The notes under the pieces are model-generated. The model was given only the letters and a program-made list of their open reading frames with translations, was not told the origin of the DNA and searched no databases. The translations under genes were made by a program, and so were the position numbers. A stretch of DNA of 64,000 nucleotides from JBBRVP01 sp038246785 (GTDB lineage Bacteria > Actinomycetota > Actinomycetes > Jiangellales > Jiangellaceae): positions 1 through 64,000 of the forward strand of contig JBBRVP010000016.1 in assembly GCA_038246785.1 (NCBI GenBank). The letters are read 5' to 3'. This document shows positions 24,193 to 32,270 of the stretch, in pieces (position 1 is the stretch's first letter; every line of letters begins with the position of its first letter).

Positions 24193-24834
24193 ATGACGAC
24201 GAGCGGCCCGGGTCAGCTTCTCGAGCGCTGGCGCGCCCTCGTGGGCGCCTCGCCCACGGCCGACGCGGCCGGCCGGGCCCTGCTCGAGCGGTGGACCGAG
24301 CCGCACCGCCGCTACCACGCACTGCCGCACCTGGCCGCGGTGCTGGACGCGCTCGACCTGCTGGCTCCCGCGGCGCCCGAGGTCGTCGACCTCGACGCGG
24401 TCGAGCTCGCGGCGTGGTTCCACGACGCGGTGTACGACGGCCAGCCCGGCGCAGACGAGGAGGCGAGCGCCACGCTGGCGGCCACCGTCCTCGGCGACCT
24501 CGGGGAGCCGGCGGCCCGGACGGGCGAGGTCGTCCGGCTCATCAGGCTCACGATCGGGCACGCCGCGGCGCCGGGCGACGTGGCCGGCGGCCTGCTCTGC
24601 GACGCCGACCTCGCGGTGCTCGGCGCGGACCCCGCGGCGTACGCCGCCTACGCCGCCGCCATCCGGGAGGAGTACGCCGACGTACCCGAGGACGCCTTCG
24701 ACAGCGGCCGGGCAGCCGTGCTGGAGGCGTTGCTGTCTCGTACGCCGTTGTTCAGCACCCCGGCCGCCCAGCAGCAGTGGGAGGCGGCCGCGCGGCGCAA
24801 CATGGCCGCTGAGCTGGCCCGGCTCACGGGCTGA
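24193..24834 (+). CDS. HD-domain protein, putative metal-dependent phosphohydrolase
   Basis: Protein of 213 residues. The family pattern is RWTEPHRRYHALPHLAAVLD, then AAWFHDAVYDGQPGADEEAS with the H-D pair, LTIGHAAAPGDVAGG and LLCDADLAVLGADPAAY with a second aspartate. These are the hallmarks of a common bacterial HD family of unknown substrate (predicted metal-dependent HD superfamily phosphohydrolase). ATG at 24193, 7 bp after the DinB-like gene, so M20, DinB-like and HD genes probably form an operon. Its 3' end overlaps the convergent DUF4031 gene by 11 bp. Confidence 0.8.
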   Translation: MTTSGPGQLLERWRALVGASPTADAAGRALLERWTEPHRRYHALPHLAAVLDALDLLAPAAPEVVDLDAVELAAWFHDAVYDGQPGADEEASATLAATVLGDLGEPAARTGEVVRLIRLTIGHAAAPGDVAGGLLCDADLAVLGADPAAYAAYAAAIREEYADVPEDAFDSGRAAVLEALLSRTPLFSTPAAQQQWEAAARRNMAAELARLTG

Positions 24835-25090
24835 GCCGGCGTTTGGGCCGGCGCAGTCCGGCCGCCCGCAACCGCCGGGCGATCTCTCTGCTCCGCGCGG
24901 GGACGGCACCAGCCGCCACGACCACCTCGTACAGCGCGTCCGGGACGTCGTAGTGGTCGCGGTCGAAGGCGCGCTCGGACAGCCCGACCGAGCGCGCGAA
25001 CTCGTGCAGCTCGGCGTAGGAGGCGTCGGAGACCAGGTGGGACCACAGCCGTCCGTAGCGCGACCAGGCCGGCGGGTCGACGAAAATCAC
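24824..25090 (-). CDS. DUF4031 domain protein
   Basis: Small protein of 88 residues with the complete DUF4031 pattern: IFVDPPAWSRYGRLWSHLVS, then LHEFARSVGLSERAFDRDHY and DVPDALYEVVVAAGA. The family is short, cytoplasmic and uncharacterised. GTG start 7 bp after the stop of cutC, so it is the second gene of a two-gene operon. Confidence 0.88.
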   Translation of the reverse strand: MIFVDPPAWSRYGRLWSHLVSDASYAELHEFARSVGLSERAFDRDHYDVPDALYEVVVAAGAVPARSREIARRLRAAGLRRPKRRLSP

Positions 25091-25097
25091 TGACCGC

Positions 25098-25802
25098 TCA
25101 CCCGGCCGCCTGCACGGCGTCGTCGAGCAGCGTGCGCCAGGACCGGACGTGACCGGCGTCGACGTAGGCTTTCCAGGACGCGCCGGGACGGGCCCGCCGA
25201 CCCACGGAGTAGGACCGCACCCCGGCCCGCGCGAGCCACGGGACGTGCCCGGGGGCCAGGCCGCCGCCGACGACGGTGAGCCGGGCGACCTCGGAGTCGG
25301 TAGCTGCCCGTCGGCACACGTCGTCGAGGCCGTCGTCCAGTCCCCGGGCTGAGCCGGCGGTGTGCACGCCCAGCAGCCCCGGCAGCGACCGGACGAGGCG
25401 CCACGACCGGTCGTGGTCGAGGGTCATGTCGAACGCCCGCGAGAACGTCCAGGGCAGGCCCTGCACGTGCTCGACCACCGCGCCGACCGCCGCCAGGTCG
25501 ACCTCGAGCGTCGGTCCGCAGAAGCCGACCACGAAGCCGTCGGCGCCAGCGGCTGCCAGCTCGTAGGCCGCGCCCTGCAGCCGGGACAGCTCAGAGCCGG
25601 TCGTCGACCAGTCGTCGTTTCCACGCAGGGCGGCGTGCAGCGGCAGGTGAGTCTCCGCCCGCAAGGCCCTGAGCGAGGTCGGCGGCGGGGTCAGCCCACC
25701 GCGGGCCGGATCGGCGCAGACCCGGAGCCGGTCGGCGCCGCCCTGCTGCGCCCCCGCGGCGTCCCCCGGGTGGGTGGCGATCACCTCGAGGAGCGGGCGC
25801 AC
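25098..25802 (-). CDS. cutC: CutC family protein
   Basis: TIM-barrel protein of 234 residues, usual CutC length. Motifs are LEVIATHPGDAAGAQQGGAD and RLRVCADPARGGLTPP, matching the family start E-x-C/T-x-x-x-A..GGADRIELC, then GADGFVVGFCGPTLEVD and FSRAFDMTLD. The C-terminal VVGGGLAPGHVPWL is also family-typical. CutC was named for copper homeostasis in E. coli but a direct copper role is disputed. GTG start. The residues usually associated with copper in the human protein cannot be judged here. Divergent from the gene at 25831, 28 bp apart. Confidence 0.8.
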   Translation of the reverse strand: MRPLLEVIATHPGDAAGAQQGGADRLRVCADPARGGLTPPPTSLRALRAETHLPLHAALRGNDDWSTTGSELSRLQGAAYELAAAGADGFVVGFCGPTLEVDLAAVGAVVEHVQGLPWTFSRAFDMTLDHDRSWRLVRSLPGLLGVHTAGSARGLDDGLDDVCRRAATDSEVARLTVVGGGLAPGHVPWLARAGVRSYSVGRRARPGASWKAYVDAGHVRSWRTLLDDAVQAAG

Positions 25803-25830
25803 GAGGGCAGCGTAGGACGAGACTGCTGCC

Positions 25831-26175
25831 GTGACCGACAGCCTGCTCGAGGCGCGCGCCCGGGTCGTCCACGACCTGATCGCCCGCGGGCTGGATTCCG
25901 CCGCGGCCGTCGACGTCGTCGAGGAGGTGGTCAGCGAGCGGCGCTGGTGGGTCGAGCAGTGGCCCGACGGCGCCGTCTTCGTCGCCGGTCAGGTGGCCCA
26001 AGACGTCCAGGACCGGCTGCTTGACCGGCACGGTCGCCGGTGGCCGCTGTGCAGGTCGTGCGACTCCCTCGACGAGCACGCGCTGCGGGTGGTGCCGGAG
26101 CTGGGTGCGGAAGCCCACTGGGTCTGCGAGAGCGCCGGGCTCCTGGTCGCAGACCTGGGCCGGCTCGGCGGCTGA
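25831..26175 (+). CDS. Uncharacterised protein with CxxC pair
   Basis: Protein of 114 residues, GTG start. The first half is helical (ARARVVHDLIARGLDSAAAV, EEVVSERRWW). The second half has WPLCRSCDSLDEHALRVVPE followed by GAEAHWVCESAGLLVA: two cysteines in CxxC, a histidine and a third cysteine, suggestive of a partial zinc site. I do not recognise the family. Tandem 16-bp repeats start 10 bp after the stop. Confidence 0.65.
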   Translation: MTDSLLEARARVVHDLIARGLDSAAAVDVVEEVVSERRWWVEQWPDGAVFVAGQVAQDVQDRLLDRHGRRWPLCRSCDSLDEHALRVVPELGAEAHWVCESAGLLVADLGRLGG

Positions 26176-26184
26176 GCAGCCCCC

Positions 26185-26272
26185 GGACGTCCCGGCCCGC
26201 GGACGTCCCGGCCCGCGGACGTCCCGGCCCGCGGACGTCCCGGCCCGCGGACGTCCCGGCCCGCGGACGTCA
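26185..26272. repeat. 16-bp tandem repeat, five full units
   Basis: Unit GGACGTCCCGGCCCGC repeats without change at 26185, 26201, 26217, 26233 and 26249, then stops after GGACGTCA. Each unit contains GACGTC, itself palindromic. The unit is not a multiple of three and no gene crosses it. Exact identity implies recent expansion. Confidence 0.95.
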
Positions 26273-26336
26273 CTGTTCTGGTGGCGGTCTATGAGCCGAT
26301 GACACCCAGGTTTTCGACCACCAGGACAGTGGCGTC
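26266..26336. repeat. 19-bp imperfect inverted repeat flanking 33 bp
   Basis: GACGTCACTGTTCTGGTGG (26266-26284) pairs at 17 of 19 positions with the reverse complement of 26318-26336. The left arm starts inside the last unit of the 16-bp repeat. It could be a terminator of the minus-strand or plus-strand neighbours or the ends of a lost small element; no transposase is present. The remaining bases to 26393 show nothing. Confidence 0.7.
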
Positions 26337-26393
26337 GCCAGGGATCGACCTCGGGTTGTCATACGCGCCACGTTTCGGCCACCTCCCCCGCTG

Positions 26394-27374
26394 TTAGGGC
26401 TCCCTCCGGATGTCGGGTGGCTCCCACTCCGGGGAGAGCGGGTCGACCACCGGCACCCGTTGCGTCTCGTCGTCGGGATCGGCGGGTGCCGTGGCTGCCG
26501 GGGGTGGCCCGGGCGCCGTAGCCGGCTCCGGCGCAGCCTCGGCGGCGGCTGCCAGCGCGGAGTCCGGTGTCGGGACGGTGGCGGCCGCCGCCGGGGCCGG
26601 CTCAGCAGGGGGCTCCGGCGGCGCGGGCGCGACGGCCCGCGCGTGCTCGGCCTCGATCTCCGCGTGGCGGCGGGCAGCGGCGCGCTCGCGGGCCGCCTCC
26701 GCTGCGAGGGACTCCGCGGACTCCAGCCAGCGCTCCCAGCGTCGCTGCATCGGCCGGATCAGGCCGCCCCCGACGCCGACCACGAGGATTCCGCCGATCG
26801 TCGCCAGCACGGCGATGAGCACGGTGCTGGTCACGACGACGGCGATGCCCAGCTGGGTGAGCGCGGCGATGGCCCCCAGCGCGAGGATCGCAATCTGGGC
26901 CGCCACCGCGAGCCAGCGCCCCAGCCGGGTCCCACCGAGCGCGCCGACGACGAGGTCCTTGACGACCGCGGCGATGGCCGCCGCCACCACGATGATCACG
27001 ATCGCCACGAAGACCAGGGGCAGGTAGGCCACGATCGAGGCGATGAGGTCGCTGATCGGGTTGGGCCCGAACACCCCGAACGCCAGCTGCAGGGCGAGCA
27101 GCAGCAGTGCGTAGTAGACGATGCGGCTCAGCAGATCGCTCGGTGTCGACGTCAGCGTCTTGAACGCGCCGTGCAGTCGGCCGCGTTCCACCGCCCTGTC
27201 GAAGCCGAGCCGGTCGAGCAACTTGTGCAGCAGGCTCGCGACGACGCGGGCGATCACCCAGCCGACGATCAGGATGAGCAGGAACAACAGCACCTGGGGG
27301 ACAACCGCCACGGCGGTGTCCCAGGCGTTGCGGAAACTGGTCTGCAGGTCGTTCTGCGCGGCCAAGGCCGTCAC
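26394..27374 (-). CDS. Mechanosensitive-channel-like (CmpX/TM-helix repeat) membrane protein
   Basis: Protein of 326 residues. Five hydrophobic segments are visible: VVPQVLLFLLILIVGWVIAR, IVYYALLLLALQLAFGVFG, YLPLVFVAIVIIVVAAAIAA, WLAVAAQIAILALGAIAALT and VLIAVLATIGGILVVGVGG. The repeated pattern LLDRLGFDRAVE...LLSRIVYYALLL is the conserved TM helix found in CmpX-type and small-conductance channel relatives. The last 110 residues are a coiled charged helix (EAARERAAARRHAEIEAEHA) and a low-complexity Ala/Pro/Glu tail, probably cytoplasmic. GTG at 27374 has GGAGG nearby. Ion channel activity is inferred only from family. Confidence 0.75.
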   Translation of the reverse strand: MTALAAQNDLQTSFRNAWDTAVAVVPQVLLFLLILIVGWVIARVVASLLHKLLDRLGFDRAVERGRLHGAFKTLTSTPSDLLSRIVYYALLLLALQLAFGVFGPNPISDLIASIVAYLPLVFVAIVIIVVAAAIAAVVKDLVVGALGGTRLGRWLAVAAQIAILALGAIAALTQLGIAVVVTSTVLIAVLATIGGILVVGVGGGLIRPMQRRWERWLESAESLAAEAARERAAARRHAEIEAEHARAVAPAPPEPPAEPAPAAAATVPTPDSALAAAAEAAPEPATAPGPPPAATAPADPDDETQRVPVVDPLSPEWEPPDIRREP

Positions 27375-27462
27375 GGGACCTCCACGGGGAGCCAGGCAGG
27401 GACCTCCCCTGCGACTGCGGAAGGGTCCCACAGTCTGCCCGGCGCACCTGATCGACGCCGGC

Positions 27463-28644
27463 TCAGGCGCTGCGCCGCTCGTCCGCGCGGACCGGATCCG
27501 CGAGCGCCACCACCTCGCGCACGAGCCCGCCGATCGCCGCGCGCTCGACGAGGAAGCCGTCGTGGCCGTGGTCGGAGTGCACGACACGTACGCCGGCGAC
27601 CGCTGTGGGCACCAGCTCGGCGAGCTCCTGCTGCTGGACCAGCGGGTAGAGCCGGTCGTTGTCGATGCCGGCGACGACGACCGGCGCACACACCCCGGCC
27701 AGTGCAGAAGCGGCGCCGCCGCGTCCGCGCCCGACGTCCCACGTGGTCATCGCGTCGGTCAGCGTCACATAGCTGCCGGCGTCGAAGCGCCGCACCAGCT
27801 TGTCGGCGTGGTGGTCGAGGTAAGACTGCACGGTGTAGCGCCCGTGGCCGAGCGGGTCCTCGCCAGGCTGCGGATCCCGGCCGAAACGGGCCTCCAGCTC
27901 GAAGGCCGACCGGTACGTCAGGTGCGCGATCCGCCGCGCCAGCCCGAGCCCCGCATGTGGTCCGCCGCCCGCCGGCTGCCCGTGGTAGTCGCCGCCGTGC
28001 CAGCCCGGGTCGGCGACGATCGCCGCAACCTGGGTGGTCTGCGTGCCGATCTGGTCGGCGCTGGCGGTGGCACCCACCGCCACCAGAAGCCCGGCCCGTA
28101 CGCGGTCTGGGTGGGCGACGAGCCACTCCAGCGCCCGCATGGCGCCCATCGAGCCGCCGAGCACCGCCGCCCACTGCCGTACGCCGAGTACGTCGGCGAG
28201 CAGCGCCTCGGCTCGCACCTGGTCGCCGACCGTGATCCGCGGGAAGCGCGATCCCCACGGCCGCCCGTCAGGAGCCAGGGAGGACGGCCCGGTGCTGCCC
28301 TGGCACCCGCCGAGCACGTTGGCCGCGACGACGTACCACCGGTCGGGGTCCAACGGCGCACCGGGCCCGATGATCCCCTGCCACCAGCCGGGGGTGCGCT
28401 GCCCGAGGCCAGCCGGACCAACGACGTGGGCATCACCGGTGAGCGCGTGCAGCACGAGGACGGCGTTCGAGCCGTCGGCGGCGAGCTCGCCCCACGTCTC
28501 GTACGCCAGGCGCACCGCCGGCAGCGAGCCGCCGAGCTCCAGCTCGATCCCACCCAGGTCGGCGAAGCGGCGCCAGCCCGCCGGGTCCCCCTCCCGCCAT
28601 CCCCCGGTCGCCGGAGGGGGACCCGCACCTGCGGCCGGCGCCAC
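27463..28644 (-). CDS. metX: Homoserine O-acetyltransferase
   Basis: Alpha/beta-hydrolase-fold enzyme of 393 residues that acetylates homoserine for methionine synthesis. Signatures: RLAYETWGELAADGSNAVLV, LHALTGDAHVVG, GPSSLAPDGRPWG, VLGGSMGAMRALEW with the nucleophile serine in GGSMG, and the late FDAGSYVTLTDAMTTWDVGR. Catalytic Asp and His are in VAGIDNDRLYP and HSDHGHDGFLVE. GTG start 2 bases after the metY stop, so both are translationally coupled. With metY it forms the direct-sulfurylation route from homoserine to homocysteine. Confidence 0.93.
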   Translation of the reverse strand: MAPAAGAGPPPATGGWREGDPAGWRRFADLGGIELELGGSLPAVRLAYETWGELAADGSNAVLVLHALTGDAHVVGPAGLGQRTPGWWQGIIGPGAPLDPDRWYVVAANVLGGCQGSTGPSSLAPDGRPWGSRFPRITVGDQVRAEALLADVLGVRQWAAVLGGSMGAMRALEWLVAHPDRVRAGLLVAVGATASADQIGTQTTQVAAIVADPGWHGGDYHGQPAGGGPHAGLGLARRIAHLTYRSAFELEARFGRDPQPGEDPLGHGRYTVQSYLDHHADKLVRRFDAGSYVTLTDAMTTWDVGRGRGGAASALAGVCAPVVVAGIDNDRLYPLVQQQELAELVPTAVAGVRVVHSDHGHDGFLVERAAIGGLVREVVALADPVRADERRSA

Positions 28645-28646
28645 GG

Positions 28647-29942
28647 TCAGGCCGTCTTGGCGGCGCGGAACCCCGCCTCCAGGTCGGCGAGGATGTCGTC
28701 GATCCCCTCCAGGCCGACGGCGAGCCGCACCAGGCCAGGCGTGACGCCGGCGGTCAGCTGCTCGTCCGGGCTCAGTTGCGAGTGCGTAGTCGAGGCCGGG
28801 TGGATGACGAGCGAGCGCACGTCCCCGATGTTGGCCACGTGGCTGTGCAGCTCGAGCGCGTCGACGAAGCGCTTGCCCGCCTCCAGGCCGCCCACGATCT
28901 CGAAGGCCAGCACGGCCCCGGCGCCGCGCGGGGCGTAGTTGCGGGCACGCTCGTACCACGGCGAGCTGGGCAGCCCGGCGTACGCCACCGACGCCACCTC
29001 GTCGCGCGCCTCGAGCCACTCGGCGACCCGCTGGGCGTTGGCTACGTGGCGCTCGACGCGCAGCGACAGCGTCTCCAGGCCCTGCGCGATGAGGAACGCG
29101 TTGAACGGGGCGACGGCCGGGCCGAGGTCGCGCAGCAGCTGGACGCGGGCCTTGGCGATGTAGGCGGCCGCGCCGAGAGCCTCGGTGTAGACGACGCCGT
29201 GGTAGCTGGGGTCGGGGGTGCTGAGCCCGGGGAACCGCTCGGCGTGCGCCGCCCAGTCGAAGCGGCCGCCGTCGACGACCACGCCGGCGATGGCGGTGCC
29301 GTGGCCGCCGAGGTACTTCGTCGCCGAGTGCACGACGATGTCGGCGCCCCACTCGAAGGGCCGTATGAGGTACGGCGTGGCCACCGTGTTGTCCACGATG
29401 AACGGCACCCCGGCCTCGTGCGCGACGCCGGCGATGCCTTCCAGGTCGGGCACGTCGGACTTGGGGTTGGGGATCGACTCGGCGAAGAACGCCTTGGTGT
29501 TCGGCCGCACCGCCGCCCGCCACGACGCGAGGTCGTCGGGGTCGCTGACGAAGGAGACCTCTATGCCGAGCTTGGGCAGCGTGTAGTGGAAGAGGTTGTA
29601 CGTGCCGCCGTACAGGCTCGGGCTCGACACCAGATGGTCCCCGGCACCGGCGATGTTGAGGATCGCCAGCGTCGTTGCGGCCTGCCCGCTGCTGACCAGC
29701 AGTGCGCCGACGCCGCCTTCCAGCGCCGCGATCCGCTCCTCGACGACTGCCTGCGTCGGGTTCATGATCCGCGTGTAGATGTTGCCCGGCTCGCTCAGCC
29801 CGAACAGCGCGGCGGCGTGGTCGGTGTCACGGAAGGTGTAGGAGGTGGTCTGGTAGATCGGCAGCGCGCGGGCGCGCGCCGCCTCGTCGGCCACCTGGCC
29901 GGCGTGGATCTGCTTGGTCTCGAAGCTCCAGGCGTCGTTCAT
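28647..29942 (-). CDS. metY: O-acetylhomoserine aminocarboxypropyltransferase (sulfhydrylase)
   Basis: PLP enzyme of 431 residues that joins O-acetylhomoserine and sulfide to form homocysteine. The family start FETKQIHAGQVADEAARARA, the YTFRDTDHAAALFGL block, YTRIMNPTQAVVEERIAALE and the PLP lysine K209 in HSATKYLGGHGTAIAG are all present, followed by NYAPRGAGAVLAFE. ATG at 29942 has GAAGAGG 7 bases upstream. The frame is open to 30257, but that part is low-quality proline/arginine sequence and reads across a probable leader. First gene of the metY-metX operon. Confidence 0.95.
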   Translation of the reverse strand: MNDAWSFETKQIHAGQVADEAARARALPIYQTTSYTFRDTDHAAALFGLSEPGNIYTRIMNPTQAVVEERIAALEGGVGALLVSSGQAATTLAILNIAGAGDHLVSSPSLYGGTYNLFHYTLPKLGIEVSFVSDPDDLASWRAAVRPNTKAFFAESIPNPKSDVPDLEGIAGVAHEAGVPFIVDNTVATPYLIRPFEWGADIVVHSATKYLGGHGTAIAGVVVDGGRFDWAAHAERFPGLSTPDPSYHGVVYTEALGAAAYIAKARVQLLRDLGPAVAPFNAFLIAQGLETLSLRVERHVANAQRVAEWLEARDEVASVAYAGLPSSPWYERARNYAPRGAGAVLAFEIVGGLEAGKRFVDALELHSHVANIGDVRSLVIHPASTTHSQLSPDEQLTAGVTPGLVRLAVGLEGIDDILADLEAGFRAAKTA

Positions 29943-30239
29943 GGCTGCCTCTTCCGATGAGGGCGTACGGGGATCCCGCGGCGGGGGTGCGACAGCGTCA
30001 GGCGAGCGGGGATGCGCCGGCCGGCACCTGCGCCGGCGGACAGCTGCCGTCGAAGGCGTGCATTCGGCGACCGGGCCAGAAGGCCTCGAGAACGGTCGCC
30101 ACACCCATGGTGGCGAGGATGACGGCGACACCGGTTGGTCGGCAACCGCCGTCCGCATGACGAGACGCGGTGTCCACTGGGCAAGCCGAGGTCCATTGGG
30201 CACTGGTCTGCGGATGGTCCGCGGACGACCGTGGTGGTC
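29943..30239 (-). promoter_or_regulatory. metY upstream region with direct repeats, a hairpin and a possible short ORF
   Basis: This 297-bp divergent gap has no gene on either strand that I can support. It holds a 12-base near-direct repeat, GTCCACTGGGCA at 30172 and GTCCATTGGGCA at 30191 (period 19, one mismatch), and a GC-rich hairpin near 30121-30153 (GACGGCG against CGCCGTC with CGGTTG/CAACCG inside). On the minus strand a 36-codon ORF (30108 to 29998, starting MGVATVLEAF) ends 55 bases before metY. I see no SAM-type riboswitch core here. The direct repeat is a candidate operator for a sulfur or methionine regulator. Confidence 0.4.
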
Positions 30240-31111
30240 ATGAGCGCGACCCTCCACCGATCCCCCGTCAGCGTCGGCCTCGTCGACGGCTTACCCAGAA
30301 CCCGGCGGCCGTACCGGCTCTCGGCCGCCCTGGCGGCGGTCGCTGCCATCGCTGGTGCGGCGACCGTCCTCGTCCCCGATGTGCTCAGCGGCCCGCCGGC
30401 GATGCGCGGGTCGGCCAGGGGTACGGCGCTCGTCGTGCTCGTCGTCGCGGTGCCGGCCCTGTTCGTGGGAGCGCGGCTCACCGCGCGGGGCTCGGCGCGC
30501 GGGCTGCTGGTGTGGCTCGGAGCGGCGGGCTACCTGCTCTACAACGCCGTCATGCTGCTGTTCGGGACGCCGTTCAATCGGTGGTTCCTGCTCTACGCCG
30601 CGATGCTGTCCCTGTCGATCTGGACCGTGCTCGCCCTGCTCGCCGATGTCGACGTCGACCGACTCGCCGACCGCTTCGACGCCCGGCTGCCGGCGCGCGC
30701 GCTCGCGGTGTACGTCTGGGTCGTCGCGGGCCTCAACGCGCTGGTGTGGCTGCGCCGCGTCGTGCCGGCGGTGCTGGGCTCGAACCCGGCGTCGGTGCTC
30801 GAGGGCACCGGGTTGACCACGTCCCCACCTACGTGCAGGACCTGGCTTTCTCGCTGCCGCTGATGGCGGTGGCAGCGTGGTGGCTCTGGCGGCGCCGGCC
30901 GTGGGGCTTGCTCCTGGTGGGAGGCTTGTTGACGATGTGGGTCGTGGAGAGCCTCGGCGTCGCCGCCGACCAGCTGCTCGGCGCGGCCGCCGACCCGTCG
31001 TCCTCGGTGGTGTCGGCGGCGGCGGGGGTCGGCTTCGCGGCGTACGCCGTGCTCAGCCTCGTGCCGGCGTGGCTCTTCCTGCGCGACGTCGACCGCTTCG
31101 GCCGCGCATGA
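30240..31111 (+). pseudogene. Uncharacterised membrane protein gene, disrupted by a single frameshift
   Basis: The ATG at 30240 (MSATLHRSPVSVGLVDGLPR) starts a six-to-seven-helix membrane protein: LSAALAAVAAIAGAATVLVP, GTALVVLVVAVPALFVGARL, LLVWLGAAGYLLYNAVMLLF and WFLLYAAMLSLSIWTVLALL. The frame continues to EGTGLTT at about 30822 and then turns into junk ending at 30863. The correct continuation, PTYVQDLAFSLPLMAVAAWW followed by two more helices, is in the next frame and ends at 31111. One base is missing around 30823-30828 (ACCACGTCCCC). Joined, the protein would be about 290 residues. Either a real pseudogene or a sequencing error in a C-run. The stop overlaps the next start (ATGA). Confidence 0.75.
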
Positions 31112-31674
31112 CGACGTACGTCGCGCTGTTGCGCGGCATCAACGTCGGCAAGGCCAAGCGGGTGTCGATGCGCGACCTCGTGGCGCTGCTGGACGGGCTG
31201 GGGTACGCCGACGTGCGCACCGTCCTGCAGAGCGGCAACGCTGTCTTCACCACCGGCGGGCGACGCTCTCCCGCGCGGATCGCCGACGACGTCCGCCGCG
31301 CCGTCGATGCCAAGCTGGGGCTCGACGTCGCAGTCCTCGTGCGCACGGGCCCCGAGCTCGCCACCGCCGTCTCCGAGTGCCGGCTGGCCGCGCCTGACCG
31401 CGATCCCAGCCGGCTGCTCGTGGCCTTCCTGTCCGCGCGGCCGGACGCGACGGCCCTGGCCGGGCTCAAGGAGGTCGTCGATGCCGGCGTCGGCGAGGAG
31501 GAGCTGCAGCTGGGGGACCGCGTCGCGTACCTGTGGTGCCCGGCCGGGATCCTCAAGTCGCGCTTGCCCGGGCTCGTCGACGGGGGCCTCGGCGTCCAGG
31601 TCACAGCCCGCAACTGGCGGACTGTCACCCGGCTCGCCAAGCTGGCCGCGGCCCCGGAGCCCCCTGCTGCGTGA
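31108..31674 (+). CDS. DUF1697 family protein
   Basis: Protein of 188 residues. The family signature YVALLRGINVGKAKRVSMRD is intact, followed by LGYADVRTVLQSGNAVFTTG and the C-terminal RNWRTVTRLAKLA. DUF1697 proteins are small cytoplasmic proteins of unknown function found in many actinobacteria. ATGA overlap with the frameshifted gene in front suggests translational coupling in the ancestor. Confidence 0.88.
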   Translation: MTTYVALLRGINVGKAKRVSMRDLVALLDGLGYADVRTVLQSGNAVFTTGGRRSPARIADDVRRAVDAKLGLDVAVLVRTGPELATAVSECRLAAPDRDPSRLLVAFLSARPDATALAGLKEVVDAGVGEEELQLGDRVAYLWCPAGILKSRLPGLVDGGLGVQVTARNWRTVTRLAKLAAAPEPPAA

Positions 31675-31703
31675 GTGCTCCGCCGGACGGGTACCCCACG
31701 TTC

Positions 31704-31910
31704 ATGGACGACCCCGACCCGACCGACCCGACCGAGCAGGCCGTCGAGTCGAGGGCGGCAGAGCTGACGCCCGAGGAGCTCGCTGCCGGCAGCGCGGACC
31801 CGCACGAGCAGGCGCGGGCGATCCTCGAGGAGTCGCTGGAGCGGACCGAGGAGCCCGGGTCGACGCCCGACAGCTTCCTCGAGCGGCGCCGCTCCGAGGA
31901 CACCCTCTAG
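31704..31910 (+). CDS. Small acidic uncharacterised protein
   Basis: Protein of 68 residues from the ATG at 31704 (MDDPDPTDPTEQAVESRAAE), rich in Glu and Asp, ending FLERRRSEDTL. The LTPEELAAGSADPHEQARAI region and the C-terminal RRSEDT are recognisable from small hypothetical proteins widely found in actinobacteria. A GTG at 31671 that overlaps the DUF1697 stop (GTGA) would add 11 residues and cannot be excluded. Function unknown. Confidence 0.65.
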   Translation: MDDPDPTDPTEQAVESRAAELTPEELAAGSADPHEQARAILEESLERTEEPGSTPDSFLERRRSEDTL

Positions 31911-31931
31911 CGCCGTCGCCCCGGCACCCCG

Positions 31932-32047
31932 CCCTCGCCACCCGCGCCGCTGGCCGCCGTCGCCACCCGCGCCGCAGGCCGCCCTCGCCACCCGCGCCGC
32001 TGGCCGCCCTCGCCGCGCTCGCCGCAGGCCGCCCTCGCCGCTGGCCG
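31932..32047. repeat. 25-bp GC-rich tandem repeat, four units and a partial fifth
   Basis: Units start at 31932, 31957, 31982 and 32007; the consensus is CCCTCGCCACCCGCGCCGCTGGCCG with GCTGG and GCAGG alternating, so the true period may be 50 bp. A shortened unit follows at 32032. No coding sequence crosses it convincingly. Confidence 0.9.
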
Positions 32048-32127
32048 CCGCGGCCCCGCTGCCGCAGGCCTGCCCACGTCTGCCCAAACGTGATCATGAG
32101 ACGTTGCTGCCCTCATCGGCGCGGTTC

Positions 32128-32165
32128 CGCCTTAAGATCGCGCGGACACTCGGGATCTTGAGGCG
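32128..32165. terminator. 12-bp stem hairpin
   Basis: CGCCTTAAGATC (32128-32139) pairs at 11 of 12 positions with GATCTTGAGGCG (32154-32165), 14-nt loop. CTCAAGATCG occurs once more near 32192. Possible terminator for the genes ending at 31910. Confidence 0.45.
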
Positions 32166-32270
32166 TTCCTGGCGCCATTGGCTCGGCACGGTCTCAAGAT
32201 CGTCCGGAGATGCGGGCGGCCGGGGATGCGGGCGGCCGGGGGATGCGGGGGCAGGGGGCAGGGGGATGCG

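Noticed and set aside
26266..26336. Insertion sequence ends
   Set aside because: No transposase frame between or beside the arms, and no target-site duplication could be seen.
30121..30153. Possible SAM riboswitch core (GGCAACC on the plus strand) near metY
   Set aside because: The block is on the strand opposite to metY and none of the other conserved riboswitch segments is present.
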